A stretch of 27,738 bases of DNA from contig DATHTJ010000283.1 in the NCBI GenBank assembly GCA_035463315.1, positions 1 to 27,738 on the forward strand. The letters are read 5' to 3'. Source of the DNA: GCA-003244245 sp035463315 (GTDB lineage Bacteria; Actinomycetota; Actinomycetes; Mycobacteriales; Pseudonocardiaceae). The notes under the pieces were generated by a model. The model was not told the DNA's origin. It made no database searches and was given only the letters and a program-made list of their open reading frames with translations. This document shows, piece by piece, positions 14,968 to 22,364 of this stretch; position 1 is the first letter of the stretch, and the number at the start of each line of letters is the position of its first letter. The translations under genes and the position numbers were made by a program.

Positions 14968-15956
14968 AAGTGCTCCCAGCCCGCTGGGAGCACTTCATAG
15001 GGCTCGCCGTCGACGGTCACGCCGTGGCCCTCCCGCACTACGCCGAGCGCCGTCCAACCAGCGGGCAGCGCGACTCCGGCGGGGAAACTTGCCAGCAGCG
15101 CGTGGTCCTCTCCCCCGGTGAGCACCCAGTGCCGCGCGTTGGCGCCCAACGCTGAGGCTACTTCGACCAGCCGGGAAGGCACCGGCAGCGCCGCCGAGTC
15201 GATGTCGATGCTGACGCTGGAAGCGTTGGCGAGGTGCCCAGCATCGGCGAGCAGGCCATCTGAGATGTCGATCATCGCCGTGGCACCCGCCGCAGCGGCC
15301 TGCGGGCCGGCACCGTAGGGAGGCTCCGGCACACGATGCGCACCCACCACCCCCAGCGGAGACCGGAACCCCCGGCGCAGCACGGCGAGGCCCGCGGCTG
15401 ACCAGCCCAGCCTCCCGCACAGCCCGAGCACGTCCCCCATCCGGGCACCAGCCCTGGTGACCGGAGCCCGGCCCTGCAGATCGCCCAACGCGGTCACCGA
15501 CACGACCAGCTCAGCCGAGCGGACCACGTCACCGCCGACGATACCGGCGCCAGCTTGCTCGGCCTCCTCCCACATCCCGTCAACAAGATCATCCACAGTA
15601 GACACCGAGGTGCGCCCGGGCACGGCTAAGCCGACGACCAACCCGGTCGGCACCGCACCCATCGCCGCCACGTCTGCCAGGTTGGCGGCCACCGCCTTGC
15701 GTCCGACCTGGTGCGGCGTGGACCAGTCCAGCCGGAAGTGCACCCCCTCGACGAGCACGTCGGTGCTCACCACCACCCGGCCGTCCGCAGCGGCCAGCAC
15801 CGCAGCGTCATCCCCTGGACCAAGCAGTGCGGCCGACGGGAGACCCCGCCCCGCAGTGATCCGGGCGATCAGCCCGAACTCGCCCAGATCTGCTACCGAG
15901 CTGACCTCGGACGGCGGCGAGTCCGGTGTGGTACCACCGGCAGAACACACTGCCAC
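14961..15956 (-). CDS. thiL: Thiamine-monophosphate kinase
   Basis: Final step of thiamine diphosphate synthesis: phosphorylates thiamine monophosphate with ATP (PurM/ThiL fold). Of 331 residues, ~20-130 contain the family N-terminus 'DLGEFGLIARI', the nucleotide/metal motif 'GPGDDAAVL' (46-54), 'STDVLVEGVHFRLDW' (64-78), and 'RKAVAANLADVAAMGAVP'. Downstream are 'GIVGGDVVRS' and the Mg site 'IDISDGLLADAGHLA'. All catalytic signatures are present. Start GTG 15956 lies after a G-rich stretch; the first ~20 residues are low complexity, so a start nearer residue 20 cannot be excluded. It is divergent from the Lrp-like gene (64-bp gap). The last codons form a perfect 13-bp inverted repeat immediately before the palindrome that holds its stop codon. 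Confidence 0.95.
   Translation of the reverse strand: MAVCSAGGTTPDSPPSEVSSVADLGEFGLIARITAGRGLPSAALLGPGDDAAVLAAADGRVVVSTDVLVEGVHFRLDWSTPHQVGRKAVAANLADVAAMGAVPTGLVVGLAVPGRTSVSTVDDLVDGMWEEAEQAGAGIVGGDVVRSAELVVSVTALGDLQGRAPVTRAGARMGDVLGLCGRLGWSAAGLAVLRRGFRSPLGVVGAHRVPEPPYGAGPQAAAAGATAMIDISDGLLADAGHLANASSVSIDIDSAALPVPSRLVEVASALGANARHWVLTGGEDHALLASFPAGVALPAGWTALGVVREGHGVTVDGEPYEVLPAGWEHFS
14968..14995 (-). repeat. Inverted repeat inside the 3' end of thiL
   Basis: The arms at 14968-14980 (AAGTGCTCCCAGC) and 14983-14995 are perfect reverse complements separated by two bases. They cover most of the last twelve codons of thiL and directly adjoin the stop-codon palindrome, so two hairpins stand in tandem at the end of the gene. 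Confidence 0.8.
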
Positions 15957-16020
15957 ACCCCCGATCCAGGGTAGGTTTCGTTCCTACTCCAATCGAGCCG
16001 CCGAGACGAAGGGCCACGCC

Positions 16021-16257
16021 GTGGTTCAGGCATACATCCTCATTCAGACCGAAGTCGGCAAGGCGGCCGCCGTGGCAGCGGCAGTGGGGAACCTGCCCGG
16101 CGTCGCGAGCGCGGAGGACGTCACCGGCCCCTATGACGTGATCGTGCGGGCCGAGGCCGCCGACGTGGACCAGCTGGGCCAGCTCGTGGTGGCCAGGGTG
16201 CAGAAGGTGGACGGCATCACCCGCACGCTGACCTGTCCCGTCGTGCACCTGTCCTAA
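16021..16257 (+). CDS. Single-domain Lrp/AsnC-type effector-binding protein (RAM domain, no DNA-binding domain)
   Basis: 78-residue protein consisting only of the alpha-beta effector-binding domain of Lrp/AsnC regulators: 'VQAYILIQTEVGKAAAVAAA', then 'NLPGVASAEDVTGPYDVIVR' and 'KVDGITRTLTCPVV'. There is no helix-turn-helix, so it cannot bind DNA alone; such proteins form oligomers that sense amino acids or partner with full-length Lrp proteins. I take GTG 16021 as start because an SD-like GAAGGG lies about 7 bases upstream and it matches the family N-terminus; the long open frame upstream is antisense to thiL. It is followed 11 bp later by the DUF3515 gene, so the two probably form an operon. 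Its neighbours here are the same as in many actinobacteria. Confidence 0.92.
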   Translation: MVQAYILIQTEVGKAAAVAAAVGNLPGVASAEDVTGPYDVIVRAEAADVDQLGQLVVARVQKVDGITRTLTCPVVHLS

Positions 16258-16268
16258 AGGCAGTCGGG

Positions 16269-16811
16269 GTGACCCAGCAGGCCAGCACCCCGGCAGCCAG
16301 CACCCCACGCTGGCTGCTCGGGATCGCGTTGGCCCTGCCGGTGGCACTCGTGGTGGGGGTGCTGGTCGTCGCCGCGCAGCTACGGAGCCAGCCTCAGGAT
16401 CCAGTGGGGCTAGCCGGCGTCCCGGCCCCCGCAGCTGACTCAGCGGACTGCACACGGCTGCTGGCCGCCCTGCCCGCGGAGCTGGATGGGGGTAAACAAG
16501 GCACCCTGCAACGGCGGCGGCTGGCTGCCCCGGCTCCTGCGGGCGCTGCCGCGTGGGGTGAGCCGCCGGTGGTGTTGCGCTGCGGGCTCGACCGGCCTGC
16601 CGCCCTCACGGCAACCTCGCGGCTGCTGGCCGTCTCCGGAGTGCAGTTTCTCAAACTTCCCAGCCCTGGCACGAGCACCTGGGTCGCGGTGGATCGGGCC
16701 GTCTACATCGTGGTCGACCTCACCCCGGTCACCGGCAGCGGACCGCTGCAGCAGGTCGCCACCGTGATCGCGGACACCCTGCCGCAGCGCAGCGTGAACA
16801 TCCCGCGCTGA
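16269..16811 (+). CDS. DUF3515-family membrane-anchored protein
   Basis: 180-residue actinobacterial protein of unknown function. One N-terminal membrane helix (about 14-38, 'WLLGIALALPVALVVGVLVV') leaves the rest outside the cytoplasm. The exported part has the DUF3515 pattern: a cysteine in 'ADCTRLLAALP', then 'PPVVLRCGLDRPAAL', then 'WVAVDRAVYIVVDLTP'. The two cysteines probably form a disulfide. It is not a lipoprotein, since no lipobox follows the hydrophobic segment. Start GTG at 16269, with AAAGG about 9 bases upstream. Second gene of an operon with the Lrp-like protein; converges on the DUF742 gene with only 5 bp between stops. Confidence 0.85.
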   Translation: MTQQASTPAASTPRWLLGIALALPVALVVGVLVVAAQLRSQPQDPVGLAGVPAPAADSADCTRLLAALPAELDGGKQGTLQRRRLAAPAPAGAAAWGEPPVVLRCGLDRPAALTATSRLLAVSGVQFLKLPSPGTSTWVAVDRAVYIVVDLTPVTGSGPLQQVATVIADTLPQRSVNIPR

Positions 16812-16816
16812 TCGCG

Positions 16817-17356
16817 CTATAGCTGGTTGAGCCCGGCCAGCACCCGCTCCATCAGCGAAAGATCCGGTGAGTTTCCGAACGCCGTGGGGTTACGGTGCAC
16901 GTGCACCAAGCCGGTGTCGATCATATCGGCAAGCAGCACCCGGGCCACCCCTAGCGGCAGCGCGAGCAGAGCCGCGACCTCGGCGACCGAACGGACATCC
17001 GCACACAGCCCGGCGATGGCAGAGTGTTCCGCAGAGTGGGCCATGGTCACGTCTCGACCTACGTCGCTGGTGGACACCAATGTCTCGACGGCGAGGTCCT
17101 GCACCGGCCGAGTCCGACCCTGGGTCCAGGTGTAAGGGCGGACGACGAACCGGAAGTCCTCCGGCTCATCCCATTCGTCAGCTGCCTCAATGACCGCCGT
17201 ACCTGGGGAAGGCGCAACCGCGTCGCCAGCGGCCTCGTCAGGTTCGTCAGCGTCGACGACGTCATGGTCTGGTTGCGCGTGCCGGGCCCGATAATCATCC
17301 CGGTCCTGATCCGGTGCGATGTCGTCGGACCCGTTGCGTCCGGATGAAAAGGACAA
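16817..17356 (-). CDS. DUF742 (CvnC-like) protein, orphan conservon component
   Basis: DUF742 proteins are normally the third member of conservons, four-gene units with a sensor kinase (CvnA), a roadblock protein (CvnB) and a small Ras-like GTPase (CvnD). Here the hallmark 'RFVVRPYTWTQGRTRP' lies at about residue 69 of the 179-residue reading, followed by 'DLAVETLVSTS', a winged-helix-like 'SVAEVAALLALPLGVARVLL', 'DTGLVHVH' and the typical end 'LMERVLAGLNQL'. The N-terminal ~65 residues are acidic and probably disordered. I start at TTG 17356: a GGAGG SD lies 8 bases upstream (17365-17369), whereas the longer GTG start at 17395 has none. No kinase, roadblock or GTPase gene is adjacent; the neighbours are ddl and DUF3515. 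Family assignment confident; role unknown. Confidence 0.85.
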   Translation of the reverse strand: MSFSSGRNGSDDIAPDQDRDDYRARHAQPDHDVVDADEPDEAAGDAVAPSPGTAVIEAADEWDEPEDFRFVVRPYTWTQGRTRPVQDLAVETLVSTSDVGRDVTMAHSAEHSAIAGLCADVRSVAEVAALLALPLGVARVLLADMIDTGLVHVHRNPTAFGNSPDLSLMERVLAGLNQL

Positions 17357-17426
17357 TTGCGATGCCTCCGCCCCTGCCGCCGGGACAACACACACGATCG
17401 GAAGCGAGGACGTAGTGACCCGTCTC

Positions 17427-17470
17427 CGTCCGTGTGGGGAACGCCGACACCGACACGGACGAACCCCACA
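17427..17470 (-). other. Overlapping, mutually exclusive inverted repeats upstream of the DUF742 gene
   Basis: CGTCCGTGT (17427-17435) pairs with ACACGGACG (17453-17461). TGTGGGG (17433-17439) pairs with CCCCACA (17464-17470). The left arms overlap by three bases, so the two hairpins compete. They lie in the gap between ddl and DUF742 and could act in the DUF742 leader, or be incidental in GC-rich DNA. The repeats are visible; the role is speculative. Confidence 0.3.
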
Positions 17471-17530
17471 TGCCTAACTAGCCGTTCCCGGGTAGGTCAC
17501 TAGAGTTCACCCGATTGAATCTCAGCGACC

Positions 17531-17558
17531 CGGTTCGATCCACGGCCCGATCGAACCG
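17531..17558 (-). terminator. Hairpin downstream of ddl
   Basis: The arms CGGTTCGATC (17531-17540) and GATCGAACCG (17549-17558) are perfect 10-bp reverse complements with an 8-nt loop, 22 bp past the ddl stop on the minus strand. No clear U-tract follows. Probable terminator of the ddl transcript, separating it from DUF742. Confidence 0.6.
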
Positions 17559-17580
17559 ACGCACCAACGCACCAACAGCT

Positions 17581-18681
17581 TCAGCGCAGCCCCGTCCCCC
17601 GGGTCACCGCAGTGTCGATCAGTGTGGACAGCAAAGTGGGGTAGTCCACTCCGGTCACTGCCCACATCCGGGGATACATCGAGATCGGTGTGAAGCCAGG
17701 CATCGTGTTGATCTCGTTGACGGTCAACTCCCCGTCGGGTCCCACGAAGAAGTCGACCCGAGCAAGGCCTTGGCAATCCAGCGAACGGAACGCGGAAACG
17801 GCCATCGCCCGCAGTCTGGCAGTGACGTCGTCATCGAGCTTGGCGGGGATATCGAACTCGCACGAGTCGTCGAGATACTTGGCGTCAAAGTCGTACCAGC
17901 CCCCCGAGTCCTCAGCGACCACGCGGATCTCCGCGGGCAACGACGCTTCGACCCGGCCGTCAGGGAACTCCAGTACCCCGCACTCGACCTCACGACCGAT
18001 CACCGCCACCTCGACGAGGACCTTGGGATCGACCGCGCGAGCGATGGCGATCGCCGAGGGCAGCTCGGACCAGTCCACCACCTTGGTGATGCCCATGGAG
18101 GAGCCCGCTCTGGCCGGCTTGACGAAGACCGGCAGGCCCAGCCGTGCACGCTGATCAGCAGTCAGCGTGGCGTTGTCAGCGCGCAGCACGACGGCATCAG
18201 TGACCGGCAAACCCTCGATGCTCAACAGTTTGCGGGCGAACTCCTTGTCCATTCCCGCCGCGCTGGCCAGCACCCCCGAGCCGACATAGGGTAGGTCGGC
18301 CAGCTCCAGCAGTCCCTGGATCGTGCCGTCCTCACCAAACGCACCGTGCAGCACCGGGAACATCACGTCTATCCCGGAGAGCACCTCGCCGGCCCGGTCG
18401 CCCGCGATGCGCACCAGTTCCCGCCTGGTCGGGTCACCGGGCAGGGCAAGCGGGGTGGCGGCGCCGTCCACGGCGGGAAGCTGCCGGTCCCGGATCGCGA
18501 GTTCGGCCGGCTCCCCGGGACCCAGCACCCAGGCGCCGGCAGGGCTGATGCCGACCGGGATAACGTCGAATCGCGCCCGGTCCAGGTGGGCCAGCACGCT
18601 GCCCGCCGAAACGCAGGAGATCGCGTGTTCGCTACTGCGACCGCCGAAAACGACGGCGACGCGCAGCCTGCGATCCGCCAT
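17581..18681 (-). CDS. ddl: D-alanine--D-alanine ligase
   Basis: Cytosolic ATP-grasp enzyme that joins two D-alanines to make the dipeptide used by MurF in peptidoglycan precursor synthesis. The 366-residue reading starts at ATG 18681 ('MADRRLRVAVVFGGRSSEHA'), the family N-terminus; an upstream GTG (18714) would overlap the rhodanese gene. Family motifs in order: 'SSEHAISCVSAGSV', 'LHGAFGEDGTIQGLLE', 'MDKEFARKLL', the ATP-grasp loop 'PVFVKPARAGSSMGI', 'EVECGVLEFPDGRVE', and the closing 'NEINTMPGFTPISMYPRMW' with the metal-binding Glu/Asn. No defect. A purine-rich SD overlaps the rhodanese stop codon 11 bp upstream, so ddl is probably co-transcribed with the cysteine dioxygenase-rhodanese pair. 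A hairpin follows the stop. Confidence 0.97.
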   Translation of the reverse strand: MADRRLRVAVVFGGRSSEHAISCVSAGSVLAHLDRARFDVIPVGISPAGAWVLGPGEPAELAIRDRQLPAVDGAATPLALPGDPTRRELVRIAGDRAGEVLSGIDVMFPVLHGAFGEDGTIQGLLELADLPYVGSGVLASAAGMDKEFARKLLSIEGLPVTDAVVLRADNATLTADQRARLGLPVFVKPARAGSSMGITKVVDWSELPSAIAIARAVDPKVLVEVAVIGREVECGVLEFPDGRVEASLPAEIRVVAEDSGGWYDFDAKYLDDSCEFDIPAKLDDDVTARLRAMAVSAFRSLDCQGLARVDFFVGPDGELTVNEINTMPGFTPISMYPRMWAVTGVDYPTLLSTLIDTAVTRGTGLR

Positions 18682-18692
18682 GGCGGCAGACC

Positions 18693-19076
18693 CTACCCCC
18701 GGTGAGCAATCCACGCCTGGAAACCGCCGATCACGTCGGTAGCGCGGTGCAGGCCGAGACTACGCAGCGAGTCTGCGGCGAGGCTGGAGGTGTAGCCCTC
18801 TGAGCAGAGCACGATCACCTGCACGTCGTAGCCGGTGGCCTGCGGCAGCCGGGCGTCACACTCCGGGTCGAAGCGCCACTCCAGGTGGTTGCGCTCGACC
18901 AGCAGGGCGCCGGGCACCTCTCCTTCGGCGGCGCGCTGCCAGCCCGGGCGGATGTCCACCAACAGGGCGCCTGCGGCGACGGCGTCCTGCGTTTGCGCGG
19001 GAGTAAGGCGCTGCAGTCGTGAGCGCGCCTGCGCCAGCATCTGGTCGATGCTGTACGAGCCGGGTGGGCGACTCAC
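18693..19076 (-). CDS. Rhodanese-domain sulfurtransferase
   Basis: 127-residue single-domain rhodanese. The core reads 'GALLVDIRPGWQRAAEGEVP', then 'GALLVERNHLEWRFDP', then the active-site loop 'VIVLCSEGYTSSLAA' with Cys91, then 'GLHRATDVIGGFQAW'. The catalytic cysteine and a six-residue loop are intact, so it could carry a persulfide. I start at GTG 19076 because it overlaps the cysteine dioxygenase TGA by four bases (GTGA), typical of translational coupling; the open frame upstream is a shadow of cysteine dioxygenase. This pairing is common in actinobacteria and suggests a role in handling sulfur released from cysteine oxidation, though the acceptor is unknown. Confidence 0.92.
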   Translation of the reverse strand: MSRPPGSYSIDQMLAQARSRLQRLTPAQTQDAVAAGALLVDIRPGWQRAAEGEVPGALLVERNHLEWRFDPECDARLPQATGYDVQVIVLCSEGYTSSLAADSLRSLGLHRATDVIGGFQAWIAHRG

Positions 19077-19576
19077 CAGTCCACCCCGGCTTGCTCCACC
19101 CCGACGTGGCACAGCTCCCCAGGCTCCCCCCGGTAGCGGTTCATCATGGTCAAGCCCGGGGTGTAGACGTGCACGCTCACCGCGGGAACCGTGCCGGTGT
19201 TGGTCACCTGGTGAACGTAGTGCGGGCCGAAGACGCGGCAATGCCCGGCGGCCAGTGCCCGGGTGACCTCCACCGGCGAGCGGCCTGGCTTGGCTGCGAC
19301 CACCCGCTCGGTCAGCGTGCCCACCGCGACCGCGAAGGCACCCGATGCCGGGCCGTGGTCGTGCAGATCGGTACCTTGGCCGGGCAGCCAGGACAACAGC
19401 CACACCTCATGCTGCTTGGCGCGCTCGAGCAACCGGTACCAGCGAGTGTCGGTGCGGTAGTCCACCAGGGACCACCACCGCTCGGAGTGCGCGGCCAGCC
19501 TCATGGCGAGGCTGATGGGGCCGCCGGAACCGGCGCTGTCGGCAGCTGGGACGGTGAGGTCAGGGACGGCGTACAC
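19073..19576 (-). CDS. Cysteine dioxygenase (type I)
   Basis: 167-residue cupin that oxidises L-cysteine with O2 to cysteine sulfinate, using mononuclear iron. Iron ligands are visible: His72 and His74 in 'LHDHGPASGAFAVAVG' (cupin motif 1) and His122 in 'HYVHQVTNTG', the H-x3-N motif 2. The conserved 'HVYTPGLTMMNRY' follows. The length matches bacterial enzymes, which are shorter than the mammalian one. GTG start with an excellent SD (GGAGGA, 6 bases). The gene heads a coupled pair with the rhodanese and sits 208 bp downstream of a Cys/Met-metabolism PLP enzyme, consistent with cysteine catabolism. A 3-mercaptopropionate dioxygenase identity is less likely but cannot be excluded from motifs alone. 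Confidence 0.92.
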   Translation of the reverse strand: MYAVPDLTVPAADSAGSGGPISLAMRLAAHSERWWSLVDYRTDTRWYRLLERAKQHEVWLLSWLPGQGTDLHDHGPASGAFAVAVGTLTERVVAAKPGRSPVEVTRALAAGHCRVFGPHYVHQVTNTGTVPAVSVHVYTPGLTMMNRYRGEPGELCHVGVEQAGVDW

Positions 19577-19784
19577 GGGATTTCCTCCGCGGAATCGGTG
19601 AACCGACCGCGCGGATCATCACCCGGGCAGGATGGGCCAACGGGGAGGCGCGGTCAGTAGAGCAGGGAATTCACCGAGCCGGACAGAGTGCACTCGCCAC
19701 CCGGCGCAGATCCACCGGGGACCGCCGGACGAGGACGACAGTGCTACTCACAGCAGATGATCAAACCAGCAGATGCCGTCTCAG

Positions 19785-20921
19785 TCAAGTGACGTCGAGT
19801 GCCTGGCGCAGATCGGCAAGCAGCTCCTCCGGGTCCTCCACGCCAACGGACAGCCGCACCTGGCCCGGCGCGATGCCGGCTGCCGCGAGTGCGATGTCGT
19901 CGAGTTGGCGGTGGGTGGTCGACGCCGCATGGCTGACTTTGGAGTGCACGCTGCCCAGCGAGGAGGCGATCAACACGGTGCGCAGCGCATCGCAGAAGGC
20001 CATTCCAGCCTCCCGTCCACCATGGACGTCCATAGTGATCAGACTGCCGAACAGCCCGTCGGGGAACAGCCGGCGAGCGACTCCGTGCTGCGGATGTGAA
20101 GGCAACCCGGGATACCGCAGTCGTTGGACCGCAGGGTGCCCGGCGAGCTTCTCGGCCAGCACGGCGGCGGTGGCGCTCTGCCGTCCCACCCGCAGCGTCA
20201 CCGTGGCCAGCCCGCGGTGCAGCAGGAACGCCTCGTCGGGGGCCAGGCACCCCCCGAGGTCGATCCGCGCCTCCCGGACCGGCCCGAGGTGCTCGCGGCG
20301 GCCGACAACAACACCGCCGGTGGCGTCGGCGTGCCCACCCAGGAACTTGGTCGCCGAGTGCAGCACCAAGTCCGCGCCGTGCTCCAGCGGTCGGCAGATG
20401 ACGGGCGTAGCGAACGTGGAGTCCACCACAAAACGAGCGTCGGCTTGATGTGCAACCTCAGCGAGAGCGGGCAAGTCGGGGACCGACAGCGTGGGGTTGG
20501 CGATGGTCTCTGCGTAGATCATCTGGGTCCGCGAGGTGACCGCCGCCCGGACGGCCGCGACGTCGGTGATGTCGACCAGCACGGGGTGCAACCCCCACCG
20601 CGGCAACCAGCGGGTGAGCAGCGACCAGGTGCCGCCGTAACAGTCCGCTGGCGCGATCACCTCGTCACCGGCCACGAGGTGGCCGAGCAGTGTGGTGGAG
20701 ATGGCTGCCATCCCGGACGCGAACGGCTCCGCGCCGATGTCTTGGGCACCAGGCGCCTCCAGCGCAGCGACCGCTGCGGCGAACGCGACCGCCGTCGGGT
20801 TGTCAATTCGCGAATAGGAGTAACCAGAGACCCGACCACCGAGCACGTCCGCGTAGTCGTGCGCATTGTCGAAGGCGAAGGCTGAGGACCGCACCACGGG
20901 CAGCCCGAGAGGACGCGACAT
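19785..20921 (-). CDS. Cys/Met metabolism PLP-dependent enzyme (cystathionine gamma-lyase/synthase type)
   Basis: 378-residue member of the transsulfuration PLP family (MetB, MetC, CGL, MetZ). Conserved features: 'GYSYSRIDNPT' (phosphate-binding Tyr/Arg of the neighbouring subunit), 'ASGMAAIST', Tyr95 in 'CYGGTW', Asp167 in 'DSTFATP', and the PLP Lys192 in 'HSATKFLGGHADATGG'. The C-terminal half has 'RLRYPGLPSHPQH' and 'SLGSVHSKVSHAASTTH'. Motifs cannot separate lyase from synthase activity; by the neighbouring cysteine dioxygenase and rhodanese I lean to a lyase that supplies or degrades cysteine. The ATG start has poor SD spacing (AGGA only two bases upstream), and homologues often carry a few more N-terminal residues, so the true start may be slightly upstream. 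Lies downstream of the methyltransferase on the same strand. Confidence 0.9.
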   Translation of the reverse strand: MSRPLGLPVVRSSAFAFDNAHDYADVLGGRVSGYSYSRIDNPTAVAFAAAVAALEAPGAQDIGAEPFASGMAAISTTLLGHLVAGDEVIAPADCYGGTWSLLTRWLPRWGLHPVLVDITDVAAVRAAVTSRTQMIYAETIANPTLSVPDLPALAEVAHQADARFVVDSTFATPVICRPLEHGADLVLHSATKFLGGHADATGGVVVGRREHLGPVREARIDLGGCLAPDEAFLLHRGLATVTLRVGRQSATAAVLAEKLAGHPAVQRLRYPGLPSHPQHGVARRLFPDGLFGSLITMDVHGGREAGMAFCDALRTVLIASSLGSVHSKVSHAASTTHRQLDDIALAAAGIAPGQVRLSVGVEDPEELLADLRQALDVT

Positions 20922-21001
20922 GTCCTGAAACGCTACCGGCGGTGCCCTCTCCCGGCGATGAACCGGGACGAGCGGGTCTACTCACCCCCTGTCGCTGGAA
21001 C

Positions 21002-22210
21002 TTATCCGGACACCGGCTGGTCGGCGTCGACGCAGACCAGGCTCCACGGCTGGTTGAGCATGCGGGTCATGACCAGGGTGGCGCGGCGGGTGCCGCGGAG
21101 CTTGAGGCGGCGATGCAGCTTCGTGACGTCACCAGCGAGGCCCCGGCGGCGGATGTCGACGGCGCCGATGTCCAGTGCGCGCAGCCGTGCGGTGAGCTGT
21201 TTCTCCTTCCACGGGGCTGACTCGATCACCCACAGGGTGCGGGCAAACGGGGTGTGCACCGGCTGGTCGGAGGAGAGAAATGCGATCTGGTCATCGATTT
21301 TCCAGCATCCGGTAGCCCGGCCCAGCTCCTCGACCAGCCCGGCACGGGTCACCGCAGGGTTGGGGTCGAGCAGGAACCCACCCGGTGGGCGGACGGGTAC
21401 CGGGGCACCGTCGCTGGGCGTGAGGGTGTGCCCACCAGGTAAGATGGTCGCCCGCCGGGCCGCAGTGGCCAGCGCGGGCGACCAGGCGACCGCCTCTTTC
21501 AGGTCGCGCCCGTCGGCGAGAAATTCCAGCTCCCAGCCCGCTGGCACGGCATCCCGGTCCAGCCCCGGTGCCAGCTTGATCCCCACCGCGGGCACGGCCT
21601 GAGCCAGTCCGAGACACCAGCCCAGCGGAGGCTCGCTCTGGCCTGTACGCAGCCGCCGCCCACCGCTGCGTCGGGCCGGGTCGAGGAACACGCCGTCGAT
21701 GCCGGCCAGGTCCACCGACCGGACATCGGCATGCACCGCACGCACGCCGGTAGCCACGCCATACACGTCGGCATTGAGCACCGCCATCCGAAGGTGCACC
21801 TCATCGAGGTCCACGGCCAGCGTCTCGCTCTGGCCGGCTATCGAGATGAGGTCGCCCCCGATCCCGGTACACAGATCGGCAAGGCGACCAAGGCCCGCGA
21901 ATCGGGGGGCTCGATAGCGGGACACCATCTCGGCGGAAGCCTGCTCCAGGCCGGGACGGGTGAACAACATCTGGCTGGCTTTGCTGAACTTGCTCTCCGC
22001 CGCACGGCGCAGCTCATGCTGGGTCAGCGCCGCGGCCACCAGATCCGGTGAGAATTGCTCGCGCAAGGAGGCGCCCAGCCGTATCAAGTCGGTCACCGCA
22101 GGCTCCTCGCGGGCGAGCAGATCCAGCAGCGCACACCCCTCCACCGACAGCAGCATCTCAAGACGGTCGACGGTCACGGATGTCTGCGCCACGCGCCGAC
22201 CGTCTCGCAT
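21002..22210 (-). CDS. Class I SAM-dependent methyltransferase with THUMP-like C-terminus
   Basis: 402-residue protein. After an all-helical N-terminus, the Rossmann core opens 'RLADLCTGIGGDLISIA' (SAM motif I, residues 110-126), with the acidic ribose-binding 'LAVDLDE', and a catalytic-type 'FLDPARRSGGRR' (motif IV, 176-187) like that of RNA/DNA N-methyltransferases. The C-terminal ~100 residues ('HTPFARTLWVIESAPWKEKQ', 'IGAVDIRRRGLAGDVTKLHR') match the THUMP-like domain found in this family, which suggests an RNA substrate; none is established to my knowledge. I start at ATG 22210, with AAGGA about 10 bases upstream; a longer GTG start (22291) or shorter GTG (22177) is possible. Same strand as gpsA upstream (154-bp gap) and the PLP enzyme downstream. 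Confidence 0.85.
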   Translation of the reverse strand: MRDGRRVAQTSVTVDRLEMLLSVEGCALLDLLAREEPAVTDLIRLGASLREQFSPDLVAAALTQHELRRAAESKFSKASQMLFTRPGLEQASAEMVSRYRAPRFAGLGRLADLCTGIGGDLISIAGQSETLAVDLDEVHLRMAVLNADVYGVATGVRAVHADVRSVDLAGIDGVFLDPARRSGGRRLRTGQSEPPLGWCLGLAQAVPAVGIKLAPGLDRDAVPAGWELEFLADGRDLKEAVAWSPALATAARRATILPGGHTLTPSDGAPVPVRPPGGFLLDPNPAVTRAGLVEELGRATGCWKIDDQIAFLSSDQPVHTPFARTLWVIESAPWKEKQLTARLRALDIGAVDIRRRGLAGDVTKLHRRLKLRGTRRATLVMTRMLNQPWSLVCVDADQPVSG

Positions 22211-22364
22211 CGTGAGCGCATCCTTAGCGCGGCTTGCTGAGATCCTGATCCGGGGCCACCCGCACCGCGGCCGGGCCAGTGCCGACGACACGGCGCGAGG
22301 TCTCCGGCCTGACCACGCCCGGGTGCCAGCCGGCGGCGGGCTGCTGCTGAGAGATGGCTACCCA

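Noticed and set aside
15971..15987. GTAGG-N7-CCTAC dyad between thiL and the Lrp-like gene as an operator
   Set aside because: The position is attractive but the 5-bp arms are easily expected by chance; not listed as a feature.
22211..22364. Small protein-coding gene between gpsA and the methyltransferase
   Set aside because: The short open frame here is Arg/Gly/Ala-rich, overlaps both neighbours, and has no SD or homology; I see only intergenic DNA.
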